Notes under the pieces: generated by a model | Databases searched by the model: none | What the model was told of the DNA's origin: nothing | The model's input: the letters and a program-made list of their open reading frames with translations, nothing else | Position numbers and translations under genes: made by a program | Assembly (NCBI GenBank): GCA_035063885.1 | Contig: JAPSFM010000020.1 | Coordinates: 1-62,957, forward strand | Direction: 5' to 3' | Source of the DNA: CAADGY01 sp900696665 | GTDB taxonomy: Bacteria; Acidobacteriota; Terriglobia; Bryobacterales; Bryobacteraceae | DNA length: 62,957 nucleotides | Shown here: positions 44,776 to 53,899 of the stretch, piece after piece | Position numbering within the stretch: position 1 is the first letter of the stretch | Layout: each line of letters opens with the position of its first letter

Positions 44776-47397
44776 ATGCTGACTCAGACTGTCTCCCGAT
44801 ACGAGATTCAGGACCGGCTCGGTGAAGGCGGGATGGGAGTCGTCCACAAAGCGGTCGACCGGAAATTGCACCGCCCTGTGGCGTTGAAATTCCTTCCGCT
44901 CGATGCCATCTCCAATCCGGAATATGTACAGCGGTTCATGCAGGAAGCGCAGGTCATTTCAGCGCTTAATCACCCCTCCATCGCCACCATCTACGAGTTC
45001 GAGCAGATGGAGAACAGTCTTTTCCTTGTTCTCGAGTATGTTTCCGGCGGGGACCTTCGTTCTTATATCCGCGAGACCTACGGGGCGGGGAAAGAAGTGC
45101 CATTCTCCGAGGTGCTGCGGCTCGCGATTCAAATCGGGCGCGGATTGGATCACGCGCACCGGCGGGGCATCGTTCATCGCGACATCAAGTCAAGCAATAT
45201 CCTGCTGACGACGGACAAGGACGCGAAGATCACGGATTTCGGCCTCGCGAAATGGGCGGAATCGTCGCTGCACACCACCACCGGCGAATTCCGCGGCACG
45301 CTGGCCTACGTCGCTCCCGAACAGGCGGAAGGCAAAACAGTTGACGAGCGCGCGGACATCTTTTCTTTCGGTGTCGTGCTGTTCGAGTTGGCAAGCGGGC
45401 GCCGGCCCTTCGAGGGAGACACGGCGGCGGCGCTGCTGTACAGCATTGCCACAAAACCGGCTCCGCGGTTGAGTGAGTACCGGCCGGATACACCGCCCGA
45501 ATTCGATCAGATTGTCGCCCGCACCCTCCAAAAGAAGCCCGAGGACCGCTATCAAAGCGTGCGGCAACTGCTCGAAGCCATGGAGGCGGCACGCGCTCAC
45601 CTGGGGTACGACCGGTCCACTGTTGTGCGGTCCATGGTGCCGGCGCCGCTTCTCGCATTCCGCCGCTCGCGAGTCTGGCTGGTGGCGCTCCTCCTGGCGA
45701 TCGCTACAGCTTCTACGACATTTCTTCTGGCGCCTTCCATACGGGAAACGCTGGGTAACTGGAGTGTCAACTGGAATAGTCCAGCGAACAAACATCTCGC
45801 CATCCTTCCGTTCCACGGTGTTGGAGCCAATCGCGCGGATAGTGCGTTCGCGGAAGGCCTGGCGGAGATTCTGGCAAACAAGCTGACGCAGGTGGAGCAA
45901 CTTCACGGTGACGTCGTCGTGGTCTCCACCGCCGAGTTGCGGCGCGAAGGCGTCACGAGTCCTCGCGAGGCGCGAGCGGCGTTTGGAGCTACCCTCGCGT
46001 TGGCTGGAAGCTTACAGCCGCGTGGCGACGACCTGGTTCTGGCGCTGAGCCTCGTGGATACGAAATCCGGCCTGCAACTGGGGGCGCGCACACTTACCAG
46101 TTCCAAGTCCCGGCCCGCCGCGCTCGAAGAGCGGGCGTTTGAGGCAATCGTGGAACTGCTCCGGTTTCAATTGCGCCCTGAGAGCCGTAAAGCGCTGCAC
46201 GCGCGCGCCGCGGCCGTGCCCGGCGCCTACGACCACTATCTGCAAGGCCGTGGATACTTGCTGCGGTTCGACCGAATGGAGGATGTGGACCGGGCGATCG
46301 CCGCGTTCAACCAATCCGTCGCCATCGATCCCGATTATGCGCTGGCCTACGCGGGGCGCGCGGAAGCATACTGGTGGAAGTACGTGCGCGAACGCGATTC
46401 GCAGCTTCTCGAACGTGTCCGCGAGGACTGCCGGCGGGCGATGTCGCTCGACGGCAATCTGGCCGCAGTACACATGACCATGGGGCTCGTTAACACGGGC
46501 ACCGGAAGGTTCGCCGCCGCCGTCGATGACTTCCAGCACGCCCTGGGATTGGAGCCGGCAAATCCCGATGCGCTCCGGGAACTGGGAAAAGCCTACGATG
46601 CGATGGGCGAAACCGCGAAGGCGGAAGCCGAATACAGGAGAGCGATTGACCTGCGGCCCAACTATTGGGCCGGCTACAAGGATCTCGGCATCTTTCATTT
46701 CAAGCACGGCAGGCATGAACAGGCCGAAGCCTGTTTTCGCCGTGTGATTGAATTGACACCGGATAATTATGTCGGATACAGCAATCTGGGAGCGGTATTG
46801 CTGAAACAGGGTCGATACCAGGAAGCGGCGGAAGCACTCGAGCGCTCCATCGCCGTGAAGCCTACCGCCAAAGCGCTGTCCAACCTGGCTACGCTTTACT
46901 ATTTCAGGAAGCAATATGCCGAGGCTGCCGCGGTCTATAAGCAGGCCACGCTGATGACGCCGTCCGACTACGTCATGTGGGGAAACCTGGCCGAAGCCTA
47001 CAGGCTGGTTCCGGAGCGGGCCGCCGATGCGGCGGACGCATACCGCAAAGCGATAGAAGCAGCGGAACAACACGCGCGTATCAATCCGCGAGATGCGCAC
47101 GCCAGGGCTTTGATTGCGGCGTACTGGTCCTTTTTGGGCGATCATGCTGAAGCGGTAAGGAACATTCAGTCCGCCCTGGAACTCGGACCCGAAGACGGGT
47201 TCGTTCGCTTCCGGGCGGCGGTTGTGTTTGAGAACTCCGGGCAGCGCGAGGAAGCTTTGAAACAACTGGCGCTCGCCATCAGTCACGGATACTCACGCGA
47301 CGAGATTGCCGAAGCCACGCCGCTGGTGGCTCTTCGCGCTGACCCCCGATATGCCCGCCTTGCCCGGGCGCCGGATGTCGTATCATCCCCGCGGTAA
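44776..47397 (+). CDS. Membrane Ser/Thr protein kinase with FlgO/TolB-like and TPR domains
   Basis: The 873-residue protein begins with a complete Hanks-type kinase: glycine loop RLGEGGMGVV, lysine in VALKFL, IVHRDIKSSN, DFG, APEQ. A transmembrane helix (VWLVALLLAIATASTTFLLA) follows near residue 310. The outer part has a FlgO/TolB-like N-terminal module (LAILPFHGVGANRADSAFAEGLAEIL) and about eight TPR repeats (e.g. AKAEAEYRRAIDLRPNYWAGY). It probably senses an envelope signal and phosphorylates cytoplasmic targets. All kinase residues are intact. The ATG at 44776 is chosen; a GTG at 44758 is possible. Confidence 0.9.
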   Translation: MLTQTVSRYEIQDRLGEGGMGVVHKAVDRKLHRPVALKFLPLDAISNPEYVQRFMQEAQVISALNHPSIATIYEFEQMENSLFLVLEYVSGGDLRSYIRETYGAGKEVPFSEVLRLAIQIGRGLDHAHRRGIVHRDIKSSNILLTTDKDAKITDFGLAKWAESSLHTTTGEFRGTLAYVAPEQAEGKTVDERADIFSFGVVLFELASGRRPFEGDTAAALLYSIATKPAPRLSEYRPDTPPEFDQIVARTLQKKPEDRYQSVRQLLEAMEAARAHLGYDRSTVVRSMVPAPLLAFRRSRVWLVALLLAIATASTTFLLAPSIRETLGNWSVNWNSPANKHLAILPFHGVGANRADSAFAEGLAEILANKLTQVEQLHGDVVVVSTAELRREGVTSPREARAAFGATLALAGSLQPRGDDLVLALSLVDTKSGLQLGARTLTSSKSRPAALEERAFEAIVELLRFQLRPESRKALHARAAAVPGAYDHYLQGRGYLLRFDRMEDVDRAIAAFNQSVAIDPDYALAYAGRAEAYWWKYVRERDSQLLERVREDCRRAMSLDGNLAAVHMTMGLVNTGTGRFAAAVDDFQHALGLEPANPDALRELGKAYDAMGETAKAEAEYRRAIDLRPNYWAGYKDLGIFHFKHGRHEQAEACFRRVIELTPDNYVGYSNLGAVLLKQGRYQEAAEALERSIAVKPTAKALSNLATLYYFRKQYAEAAAVYKQATLMTPSDYVMWGNLAEAYRLVPERAADAADAYRKAIEAAEQHARINPRDAHARALIAAYWSFLGDHAEAVRNIQSALELGPEDGFVRFRAAVVFENSGQREEALKQLALAISHGYSRDEIAEATPLVALRADPRYARLARAPDVVSSPR

Positions 47398-47417
47398 GAA
47401 ACTCAGGAGAATACACA

Positions 47418-47753
47418 ATGCTCGAGAACAAACCCATTGACATTGACATCACAGTCCTCGGTGAAGGCAACTTCAATTACGGATACGCACTATTGCGTAT
47501 TACACCGGATCAACCGGTGCGCTGGGTGTCGAAAAGCGGTCCATTCGTGATTTCCTTCGGCAGAGAAAGCCCTTTTGAGAAGGTCGATTATAGAGGTGTG
47601 CCGGATCGTCAAACGGGACTGGCTGTGACGGAGCACGCCGTGGTCAGGAAGGAGAACTGCATTGGCAGCTTCAAATACTACGTGGCGGTTTGTGTAGGCG
47701 ACAAAGTCTATATCGACGCTCAATGTCCAGTGATCGTGGTGGAAGGACGCTAA
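47418..47753 (+). CDS. Hypothetical protein, 111 residues
   Basis: A soluble, beta-rich protein beginning MLENKPIDIDITVLGEGNFN, with PVRWVSKSGPFVISFGRESPF and YYVAVCVGDKVYIDAQCP. An AGGAG box precedes the start. The alternating hydrophobic pattern suggests a small immunoglobulin-like or beta-sandwich fold. I do not recognise the family. It is 20 bases after the kinase gene and may share its transcript, and its end overlaps the convergent Nudix gene by four bases. Confidence 0.72.
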   Translation: MLENKPIDIDITVLGEGNFNYGYALLRITPDQPVRWVSKSGPFVISFGRESPFEKVDYRGVPDRQTGLAVTEHAVVRKENCIGSFKYYVAVCVGDKVYIDAQCPVIVVEGR

Positions 47754-48304
47754 CGGCCCTCACCGTCACACAGCAGCCTGATCTTGAGGATGGCGGCGAT
47801 GGAGCAGACTTCGGTAATTTCCCCCCCTAGCGCCATTTCGCATGCCTGCCGGTATGGGACCCAGCGGATGGAGAGGTTTTCCTCCGGGTCGTGTACCGGC
47901 ACTTCATGCGACAAGCCCGTCGCCAAAAACAAGTGCTGCACGTCGTTAGTGAGACCATTGCAGACATCCACGGCTCCCAGCGCACGCCAACGCCGGGCCA
48001 CCAGACCTGTTTCTTCGCGAAGCTCGCGGACGGCGGCTTCGAGCGGGTCTTTATCGTAAGGCTTTGAGCCTCCGCGTGGAATCTCCCAGGAGTATCGCTC
48101 ATTCGGGTAGCGCCATTGCCCAACCAGCACGATCTCTTCGCGTTCGTTCAATGCCACAATGCCGACGGACGGAGAAACTTCGACAACTCCATAGATGCCA
48201 TGGTTCCCGTCGGGGCGCACCACCTGGTGCTCCCGGACGCACATCCAATCATTCTCGTAGACGAGCCTCGAGTCTAATTTCTTCCAGGGATTGCGGTGGG
48301 GCAT
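47750..48304 (-). CDS. Nudix hydrolase (ADP-ribose pyrophosphatase-like)
   Basis: The 184-residue protein has the Nudix box GGSKPYDKDPLEAAVRELREETGL with the metal-binding REL.EE residues, preceded by QWRYPNERYSWEIPRG, a stretch typical of ADP-ribose pyrophosphatases. It hydrolyses nucleoside diphosphate derivatives in the cytoplasm. The exact substrate is not shown. The box has a slightly longer first spacing than the consensus. It starts at the ATG at 48304. Confidence 0.88.
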   Translation of the reverse strand: MPHRNPWKKLDSRLVYENDWMCVREHQVVRPDGNHGIYGVVEVSPSVGIVALNEREEIVLVGQWRYPNERYSWEIPRGGSKPYDKDPLEAAVRELREETGLVARRWRALGAVDVCNGLTNDVQHLFLATGLSHEVPVHDPEENLSIRWVPYRQACEMALGGEITEVCSIAAILKIRLLCDGEGR

Positions 48305-48362
48305 CTATGACTCCAGTGTAACGGACCGGTATTGGTCTGCTTGCTGGCGTGCGCGGCTGCCC

Positions 48363-49337
48363 TTAAAGATGGCGTTTTAGAAAAGCCACAGTCTCCACAC
48401 GCATTTCCGGCGTTTCCTGATGGCCCACGTCCTGCCGGAACAGTTTCCATCGTTCCGGATGGCTGAGCTTCTCATATACCGCCCGCAGTTCACGGTCAAT
48501 CCGATCGAGTCCCTTGGGCGGTGTGAGCGCATCCAGGTTGCCGGCAAGGCTCAAATGTGCGCGCGGCGCAATCAGCGCATTAATTTGGGCCGAAGTGAAA
48601 TGCTTTAGCAGCGATGGAACATAGTAGTAGATTCCATGTCCCTTCAGGTTGTTTGTCTCCATCAGCGCCTGGTAATCCGTGAGACAGCAGATATCAACGG
48701 TCACCTTTGCGCGTGGATCCAGCGCCGCCTGCCACCAGGCCATGGTGCTGCCCATGGAGAGTCCAAGAGTTCCCATGCGCGTGTTATCCACCTCGGGCCG
48801 GCCGGCGAGATAATCCATGGCGCGGAGTGAATCGTACACCATCATTCCCCACATCACCTGGCCTTTCCACAACATCTCTTTGAAGATGTCCATCTCCGGC
48901 CGCCTGGCGCGCTGGCCGAAAGCCCAGGTGTCCGTGCACAGTGCGCAATAGCCGAGCGAAGTCAGAAGCTCGGCATAGGGAGGTTTCTGGAGCGCGCTTC
49001 TGCCCCGCAGCAATTCGTCCTTACCAAGTGCGTAATCACCACCGTGCGCGTGATGATAGAGAATCGCCGGGATGCGCCCGGTTTGTTTTTTTGGCTTTAC
49101 GAAGTATGCCGGAACCGGCTCGACGCCATTCAAATCCAACTCCAGTGTCTCCAGCAGATATCCGCCGCGATCCTCCGTGCCGAGCGTCCGTGCGGCAATC
49201 GGCCTGTTTCGCGCGGGCAGATCACCCAGCAGAGCGTAAAGCTGTTTCCGCCGTTCTTCTGAACCGGCCTGGTTATTGCTCGATTGTCCGTGCATGGCTA
49301 CCGAAGAAATCGCACCCAAGAAAGCTCTGCGATCCAT
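48363..49337 (-). CDS. Tat-exported alpha/beta hydrolase (acetyl xylan esterase/dienelactone hydrolase-like)
   Basis: The 324-residue protein starts MDRRAFLGAISSVAMHG, a Tat-type signal. The catalytic serine lies in LGLSMGSTMAWW, and a histidine near the end in QDVGHQETPEM; YHHAHGGDYALG forms the oxyanion-hole region. It probably removes acyl groups from polysaccharides or related esters outside the cytoplasm. The ATG at 49337 begins the Tat signal; an upstream frame is rejected. Confidence 0.82.
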   Translation of the reverse strand: MDRRAFLGAISSVAMHGQSSNNQAGSEERRKQLYALLGDLPARNRPIAARTLGTEDRGGYLLETLELDLNGVEPVPAYFVKPKKQTGRIPAILYHHAHGGDYALGKDELLRGRSALQKPPYAELLTSLGYCALCTDTWAFGQRARRPEMDIFKEMLWKGQVMWGMMVYDSLRAMDYLAGRPEVDNTRMGTLGLSMGSTMAWWQAALDPRAKVTVDICCLTDYQALMETNNLKGHGIYYYVPSLLKHFTSAQINALIAPRAHLSLAGNLDALTPPKGLDRIDRELRAVYEKLSHPERWKLFRQDVGHQETPEMRVETVAFLKRHL

Positions 49338-49487
49338 TTGGTTCCTGATTGTATCGCATGAAACCCGTGTGTGACCTCGGTCACTGGCGTAGACGCGGGC
49401 AGGGTGCATGCTTGAAAGGAGAGATGGCGAAACCTGGGAACATCATCCCGCCATCCTGTTGAATAACGAACTCAGAGGAGAAATAGC

Positions 49488-49796
49488 GTGGCAGACAACG
49501 AGAATGCGCGAGTCAAAGAGTTGGACTTGCGCCCGATACCGCACGGAAGAAGGCATGGGCTGGTGTTTGAGACGTTCGACAAACTGGCTGTCGGCGAGTC
49601 CTTCATCATCGTCAACGACCACGATCCTTCTCCGCTGCGCATGCAGATGGAATTTATGCGCCATGGCGAATTGAGCTGGGTTTACCTGGAGCAGGGTCCC
49701 GAGGATTTCCGTGTGGAGATCAAGCGGGCTGCGCTCCCCGCATCCGAGCGGCCGAAGGCAAGCGGCTCGGACCCGTCAGTCTTTACACGGTTCTGA
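49488..49796 (+). CDS. DUF2249 protein
   Basis: The 102-residue protein contains ELDLRPIPHGRRHGLVFETFDKLAVGESFIIVNDHDPSPLRMQMEF, the DUF2249 domain found with nitrogen-oxide metabolism and anaerobic respiration genes. It starts at a GTG at 49488 with a GAGGAG box. The domain is linked to metal or haem-related roles in the literature, but its reaction is unknown. It stands alone here, far from the nar genes of this window. Confidence 0.82.
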   Translation: MADNENARVKELDLRPIPHGRRHGLVFETFDKLAVGESFIIVNDHDPSPLRMQMEFMRHGELSWVYLEQGPEDFRVEIKRAALPASERPKASGSDPSVFTRF

Positions 49797-49821
49797 TAAC
49801 CGGCGGGGCGCCGTCTTCGCC

Positions 49822-52800
49822 TCACTGAGACCCCTCCAATATCCTGTAAATCTGCCGTCCATATTTTTCGACGGTGTTGATCCCAATTCCCGGGATGGCA
49901 AGGAGTTCGGCGGCACTGGCGGGACGCCTTTGGGCAATAGCGCGCAATGTCTGATCGGTGAAGATCCGGAATGCCGGCACACCGCGCCTACGCGCCTCAC
50001 CCAGCCGCCATGCACGTAAGGCCTCCTCGGTACGGGAATGCTCTCCAACGGGAGGGCGCTCCCTTTTCCGCGCTGCCGGCTTCTTCTTTGCCGCGGGCCG
50101 CGGCTCCTTGGCGCCGGCAGCGCTTTTTTGCCTTCGTTTCCGCGTCTTTGCCGGAATGGCTGCCGCGGACTTCATCATGAGGTCGATCGGTGTCGTCTCG
50201 TCCGCCACCTTTCCCGCCTCTGTGAGTCTTACCGTGCGGTAGGGAATCTGCTTACCGTCTTTTTCGAACACGGCATCGGAAAGCCGCGCTACGCCCGCGC
50301 GCGCCATCGCTCCGAGGACGTCTTCGAAAGCATCACGGCTCATCTCCGCCCCCGGAAACAGCTCTGTGTGCAGCTTCCCGGTCGATTTCTGCTCGCCGGA
50401 GTGCAGTGTGGCCAGCACCCGGAAGCACGTCTGCCGCTCCGCCTCTGTAGCCGCGCGAAAGCGTTGAGCCGCACAATTTTCCGGTGCGCAGAAATCACAG
50501 ATCCCACAGGACGACTGCCGGTCGGCCAAGTCGCCAAAGTGACGGACCAGCGCCGACATGCGGCACTGGTTTGTTTCGGCATACCGGATCATCAGATCGA
50601 TCTGAGCCCGTTTTTGCTCTCCGTGCGCGATGTAGGATTCGCGCCAGTGGCCCTCGCCGGCGCTGATATTCTCCGCGTAGTCGATCACTGCGCCACCATG
50701 GATCCATAGCTTCTCCAGCGCTTTGTCGAACAGGTCCGAATCGATCCGCATCTGCTTTTGCAGCACGGCCTTTTCGATGGGCCCGCTGCGCAGCCGCGCG
50801 AACAGCGCGTCCAGCATTGCTACATCGGGATAATCGCGCTCGAAGAAAAAATCGTGCGTGTAGCGGTCTGCGTAGGAGTGCATGAGGACGGCGCGGCTCG
50901 GGTTGCCGTCGCGTCCGGCCCGCCCGATCTCCTGATAGTACGCTTCCAGGCTGCCCGGTAAGGCGGTGTGGATCACCGTGCGTATGTCAGGTTTATCGAT
51001 TCCCATCCCGAACGCAATGGTCGCCACCATCACTTCCACCTCTCCGGAAAGGAACTCCTCCTGCACCCGCCGGCGATGCTCGGCGTCCAGTCCCGCGTGA
51101 TAGGCTGCCGTGGAAAAATGATCCCCCAATGCCGCCGACACACGTTCCACCTGCTTCCGGGTGGGGGCATACACGATGCCCGGCCTGTGTTCCTTGTCCA
51201 GCAGCAATTGGCGCGCCAAGGCGGTTCTCTGCGACGGAGCTGCTTCCACCGCTTCGATTGCAATGTTATTCCGCCGGAAACCGTGGATGAACCTCGCCGG
51301 ACGCGGAAGGCCCAATTGTTTGCAGATATCGTCCTGCACCAGCGGCGTTGCCGTAGCCGTAAGCGCAATGACGGGCGCTGGACGCAAAAGGGGCAGATGC
51401 AGACCCAGCATCCGATAATCCGGACGAAAATCGTGCCCCCACTGGGATATGCAATGTGCTTCGTCGATCGCGATGAGGGTAGGTTTTCGCTTTGCCAGCA
51501 TTTCCGGGAATCCCGCCACCCTCAGCCGCTCCGGCGCAATGAAGAGAAAATGCAGCTTGCCGTTCAAATAGTCGAAACACGCCTGGCGCGACGCCGCCCG
51601 TTCGCGGCCCGAATGAATACGCTCCACCGCGAAGCCCTGTTGCTTGAGCTTGGCGGCCTGGTCCTCCATCAGTGCGATGAGCGGGCTGATGACCAGCGTT
51701 GTTCCACCCCGCGCGATTCCCGGCAACTGGTAGCACAGCGACTTTCCCGAACCGGTCGGCATCACCAGTAGCACGTCTTTGCCTTCGATAACCGCCTGGC
51801 ACACTGCTTCCTGATTCGGACGGAAACGGGAAAACCCAAATGTGCGTTGCAGGACGTCCTGGAGGGGACCGCTGGTGTCGATTACGGGGAAACCCGCGGA
51901 CTCGGGCACGCTATCGCGAATCGGTGCGGCGGACGCCGCGGCGGTTGTGGCCGCCTTTGGGTGTGCTTGTACCACACCGGTCTTTCCCACCACATCCCGC
52001 ACGTAATCCTCTATGCCTTGAAGGAACGGCTCGAGCCGTGCTTTCCCACGCTGGATGCGAGCCAGAAAGGCCTCCCACTGCCCCGTCATGGCGGGAGTCT
52101 TCACTTCCGGGTGCACAACCTCCACCAGGCGAATCCCCTTCCCGGTTGCCTCCAGACTCTTACCTTTGCGCACGACATAGCCGCGTTTCAGCAACACCTC
52201 AATGATCGCGGCACGGGTGGCGGGAGTACCCAGGCCCGTCTCCTTCATGGCCTCGGAAAGTTCTTTCTCGTCGAGGGTTTTTCCTGCTGTTTCCATCGCT
52301 GTCAGCAGCGTGGCTTCGGTGAAGCGCTTCGGCGGCCGGGTCGTCTTCTTGATCGCCTCGACATCCAAGACATCCTGCGATTGGCCCTTCTCCAGACCCG
52401 GCGGCAAACTCTGCTGGGCCTGTTCTTCCTCACTCTTTGTCTTGCCCTTCTCCGCTTTCCTGGCCGGCACAATGTCCAGGATCTTCCAGCCCGCCTGTTG
52501 CACCGCCGTGCCCGTTGTGTGATACCGGTCGCACAGGTCTCCATTGCGAATCGCCGTGATGACGGTGGTGACGGACCAGATGTGGTCTTCGTGCCAGGCG
52601 CTGAGCAGCCGGCGGCAAATCAGGTCGTAGATTTTTGTTTCTTCGGCCGGCAGTGCGGACGGAGGCGGGGAAGCCGTGGGGATGATCGCGTGATGATCGC
52701 CTACTTTGGAATCGTCGACAAACCGGCGTCCCAGAGGACGCTCACCGGCGCCCGGAGCAAGGCATTCGCGATAGGGCGCTTCGATTACGCGCACTACGCG

Positions 52801-53862
52801 CGGCAACGTCGATGCTACATCTTGCGTCAAGTGGCGGCTGTCGGTGCGCGGGTAGCTGATCAGCTTATGCTTCTCATAGAGAGCCTGCGCCAGGTCGAGC
52901 GTGTGTTGAGCGCTGAAGCCGAACAGGCGGTTCGCGTGCCGCTGCAGTTCGGTAAGGTCGTACAGCAGAGGAGGAGCCATGCGCTGCGTCTCCGATTCGA
53001 CGGACTCAATGGCCGCCTGTCCGCTTTGGGCACGTTCGGTAATCTGCCTGGCCTCTTCTCCGGTCGCGGGCAGGCGCGTCGCCTTCTGCTGTTCTTTGTC
53101 CTTTTCGCCATCGGACTTTGTCCGGAACCAGGTACCCTGGTATTGGTTTTCGGCCGGCGCCCCCGCCGGGTGAAACGTCGCTACCACTTCCAGGTAGTCT
53201 TCCGGAACAAAGCTGCGGATCGACAACTCGCGCTCTACCAGCATCGCCAGCGTCGGCGTCTGTACGCGCCCGACTGACAGGTCCTCCCCGTAGGCAAGCG
53301 AGTACGCGCGCGACAGGTTCATTCCCACCAGCCAGTCGGCCCGGCTGCGGCCGCGTGCGGCGTCCGCCAGTGCATCGTACTCATGGCCCGGCCGCAGCGT
53401 CTCGAAGCCTTTGCGGATGGCGTCCGGGGTCAGCGACGAGATCCACAGCCGGCTGAACGGTTTCTCACAATGCGCGGCTTCATAGATGTAGCGAAAAATC
53501 AACTCTCCTTCGCGGCCCGCATCGGTGGCGCACACCACACGCGAGACGCGAGGCGAATTGATGATTTTGCACACCACCTCGAATTGTTGTTTGGTTTTCT
53601 CGTAAGTAACCAGCGGCCACTGCTTCGGCAGCATGGGGAGTTGATCGCGGCGCCATTGGCGCCACGCCGGGTTGATCTCGTGGGGCTGTGCCAGCGCAGC
53701 CAGGTGTCCGATCGCCCAGGTGACAACGTAACCGTTGCCGTGCAGGTATCCGTCTCCTTTCTGCCGGGCACCCAATACCTGCGCAATGTCACGCGCGACC
53801 GAAGGTTTTTCGGCCAACACTGCAACAGTTCCTGATTCCCGCACCTCCGTCAGTCTATTCAT
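49822..53862 (-). CDS. topB-recQ: Topoisomerase III-RecQ helicase-HRDC fusion protein
   Basis: One uninterrupted frame of 1346 residues joins two enzymes. Residues 1 to about 640 are a type IA topoisomerase (TopB): Toprim VLAEKPSVARDIAQVLG and CATDAGREGELIFRYI, and the active tyrosine Tyr337 in YPRTDSR. After a short Ala-rich linker comes RecQ: Walker A Lys707 in MPTGSGKS, IDEAHCISQWGHDFRPDY, QEIGRAGRDG, and the zinc cysteines near residues 1105-1135 (CGICDFC). A basic linker leads to an HRDC domain at about 1277-1344. It should unwind and decatenate DNA in one chain, as separate RecQ and TopoIII do in other organisms. No TopB zinc-finger tail is seen. Confidence 0.95.
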   Translation of the reverse strand: MNRLTEVRESGTVAVLAEKPSVARDIAQVLGARQKGDGYLHGNGYVVTWAIGHLAALAQPHEINPAWRQWRRDQLPMLPKQWPLVTYEKTKQQFEVVCKIINSPRVSRVVCATDAGREGELIFRYIYEAAHCEKPFSRLWISSLTPDAIRKGFETLRPGHEYDALADAARGRSRADWLVGMNLSRAYSLAYGEDLSVGRVQTPTLAMLVERELSIRSFVPEDYLEVVATFHPAGAPAENQYQGTWFRTKSDGEKDKEQQKATRLPATGEEARQITERAQSGQAAIESVESETQRMAPPLLYDLTELQRHANRLFGFSAQHTLDLAQALYEKHKLISYPRTDSRHLTQDVASTLPRVVRVIEAPYRECLAPGAGERPLGRRFVDDSKVGDHHAIIPTASPPPSALPAEETKIYDLICRRLLSAWHEDHIWSVTTVITAIRNGDLCDRYHTTGTAVQQAGWKILDIVPARKAEKGKTKSEEEQAQQSLPPGLEKGQSQDVLDVEAIKKTTRPPKRFTEATLLTAMETAGKTLDEKELSEAMKETGLGTPATRAAIIEVLLKRGYVVRKGKSLEATGKGIRLVEVVHPEVKTPAMTGQWEAFLARIQRGKARLEPFLQGIEDYVRDVVGKTGVVQAHPKAATTAAASAAPIRDSVPESAGFPVIDTSGPLQDVLQRTFGFSRFRPNQEAVCQAVIEGKDVLLVMPTGSGKSLCYQLPGIARGGTTLVISPLIALMEDQAAKLKQQGFAVERIHSGRERAASRQACFDYLNGKLHFLFIAPERLRVAGFPEMLAKRKPTLIAIDEAHCISQWGHDFRPDYRMLGLHLPLLRPAPVIALTATATPLVQDDICKQLGLPRPARFIHGFRRNNIAIEAVEAAPSQRTALARQLLLDKEHRPGIVYAPTRKQVERVSAALGDHFSTAAYHAGLDAEHRRRVQEEFLSGEVEVMVATIAFGMGIDKPDIRTVIHTALPGSLEAYYQEIGRAGRDGNPSRAVLMHSYADRYTHDFFFERDYPDVAMLDALFARLRSGPIEKAVLQKQMRIDSDLFDKALEKLWIHGGAVIDYAENISAGEGHWRESYIAHGEQKRAQIDLMIRYAETNQCRMSALVRHFGDLADRQSSCGICDFCAPENCAAQRFRAATEAERQTCFRVLATLHSGEQKSTGKLHTELFPGAEMSRDAFEDVLGAMARAGVARLSDAVFEKDGKQIPYRTVRLTEAGKVADETTPIDLMMKSAAAIPAKTRKRRQKSAAGAKEPRPAAKKKPAARKRERPPVGEHSRTEEALRAWRLGEARRRGVPAFRIFTDQTLRAIAQRRPASAAELLAIPGIGINTVEKYGRQIYRILEGSQ

Positions 53863-53899
53863 TCGATCACAACGTACAAACTGATCTGCTCCGTAGCTG

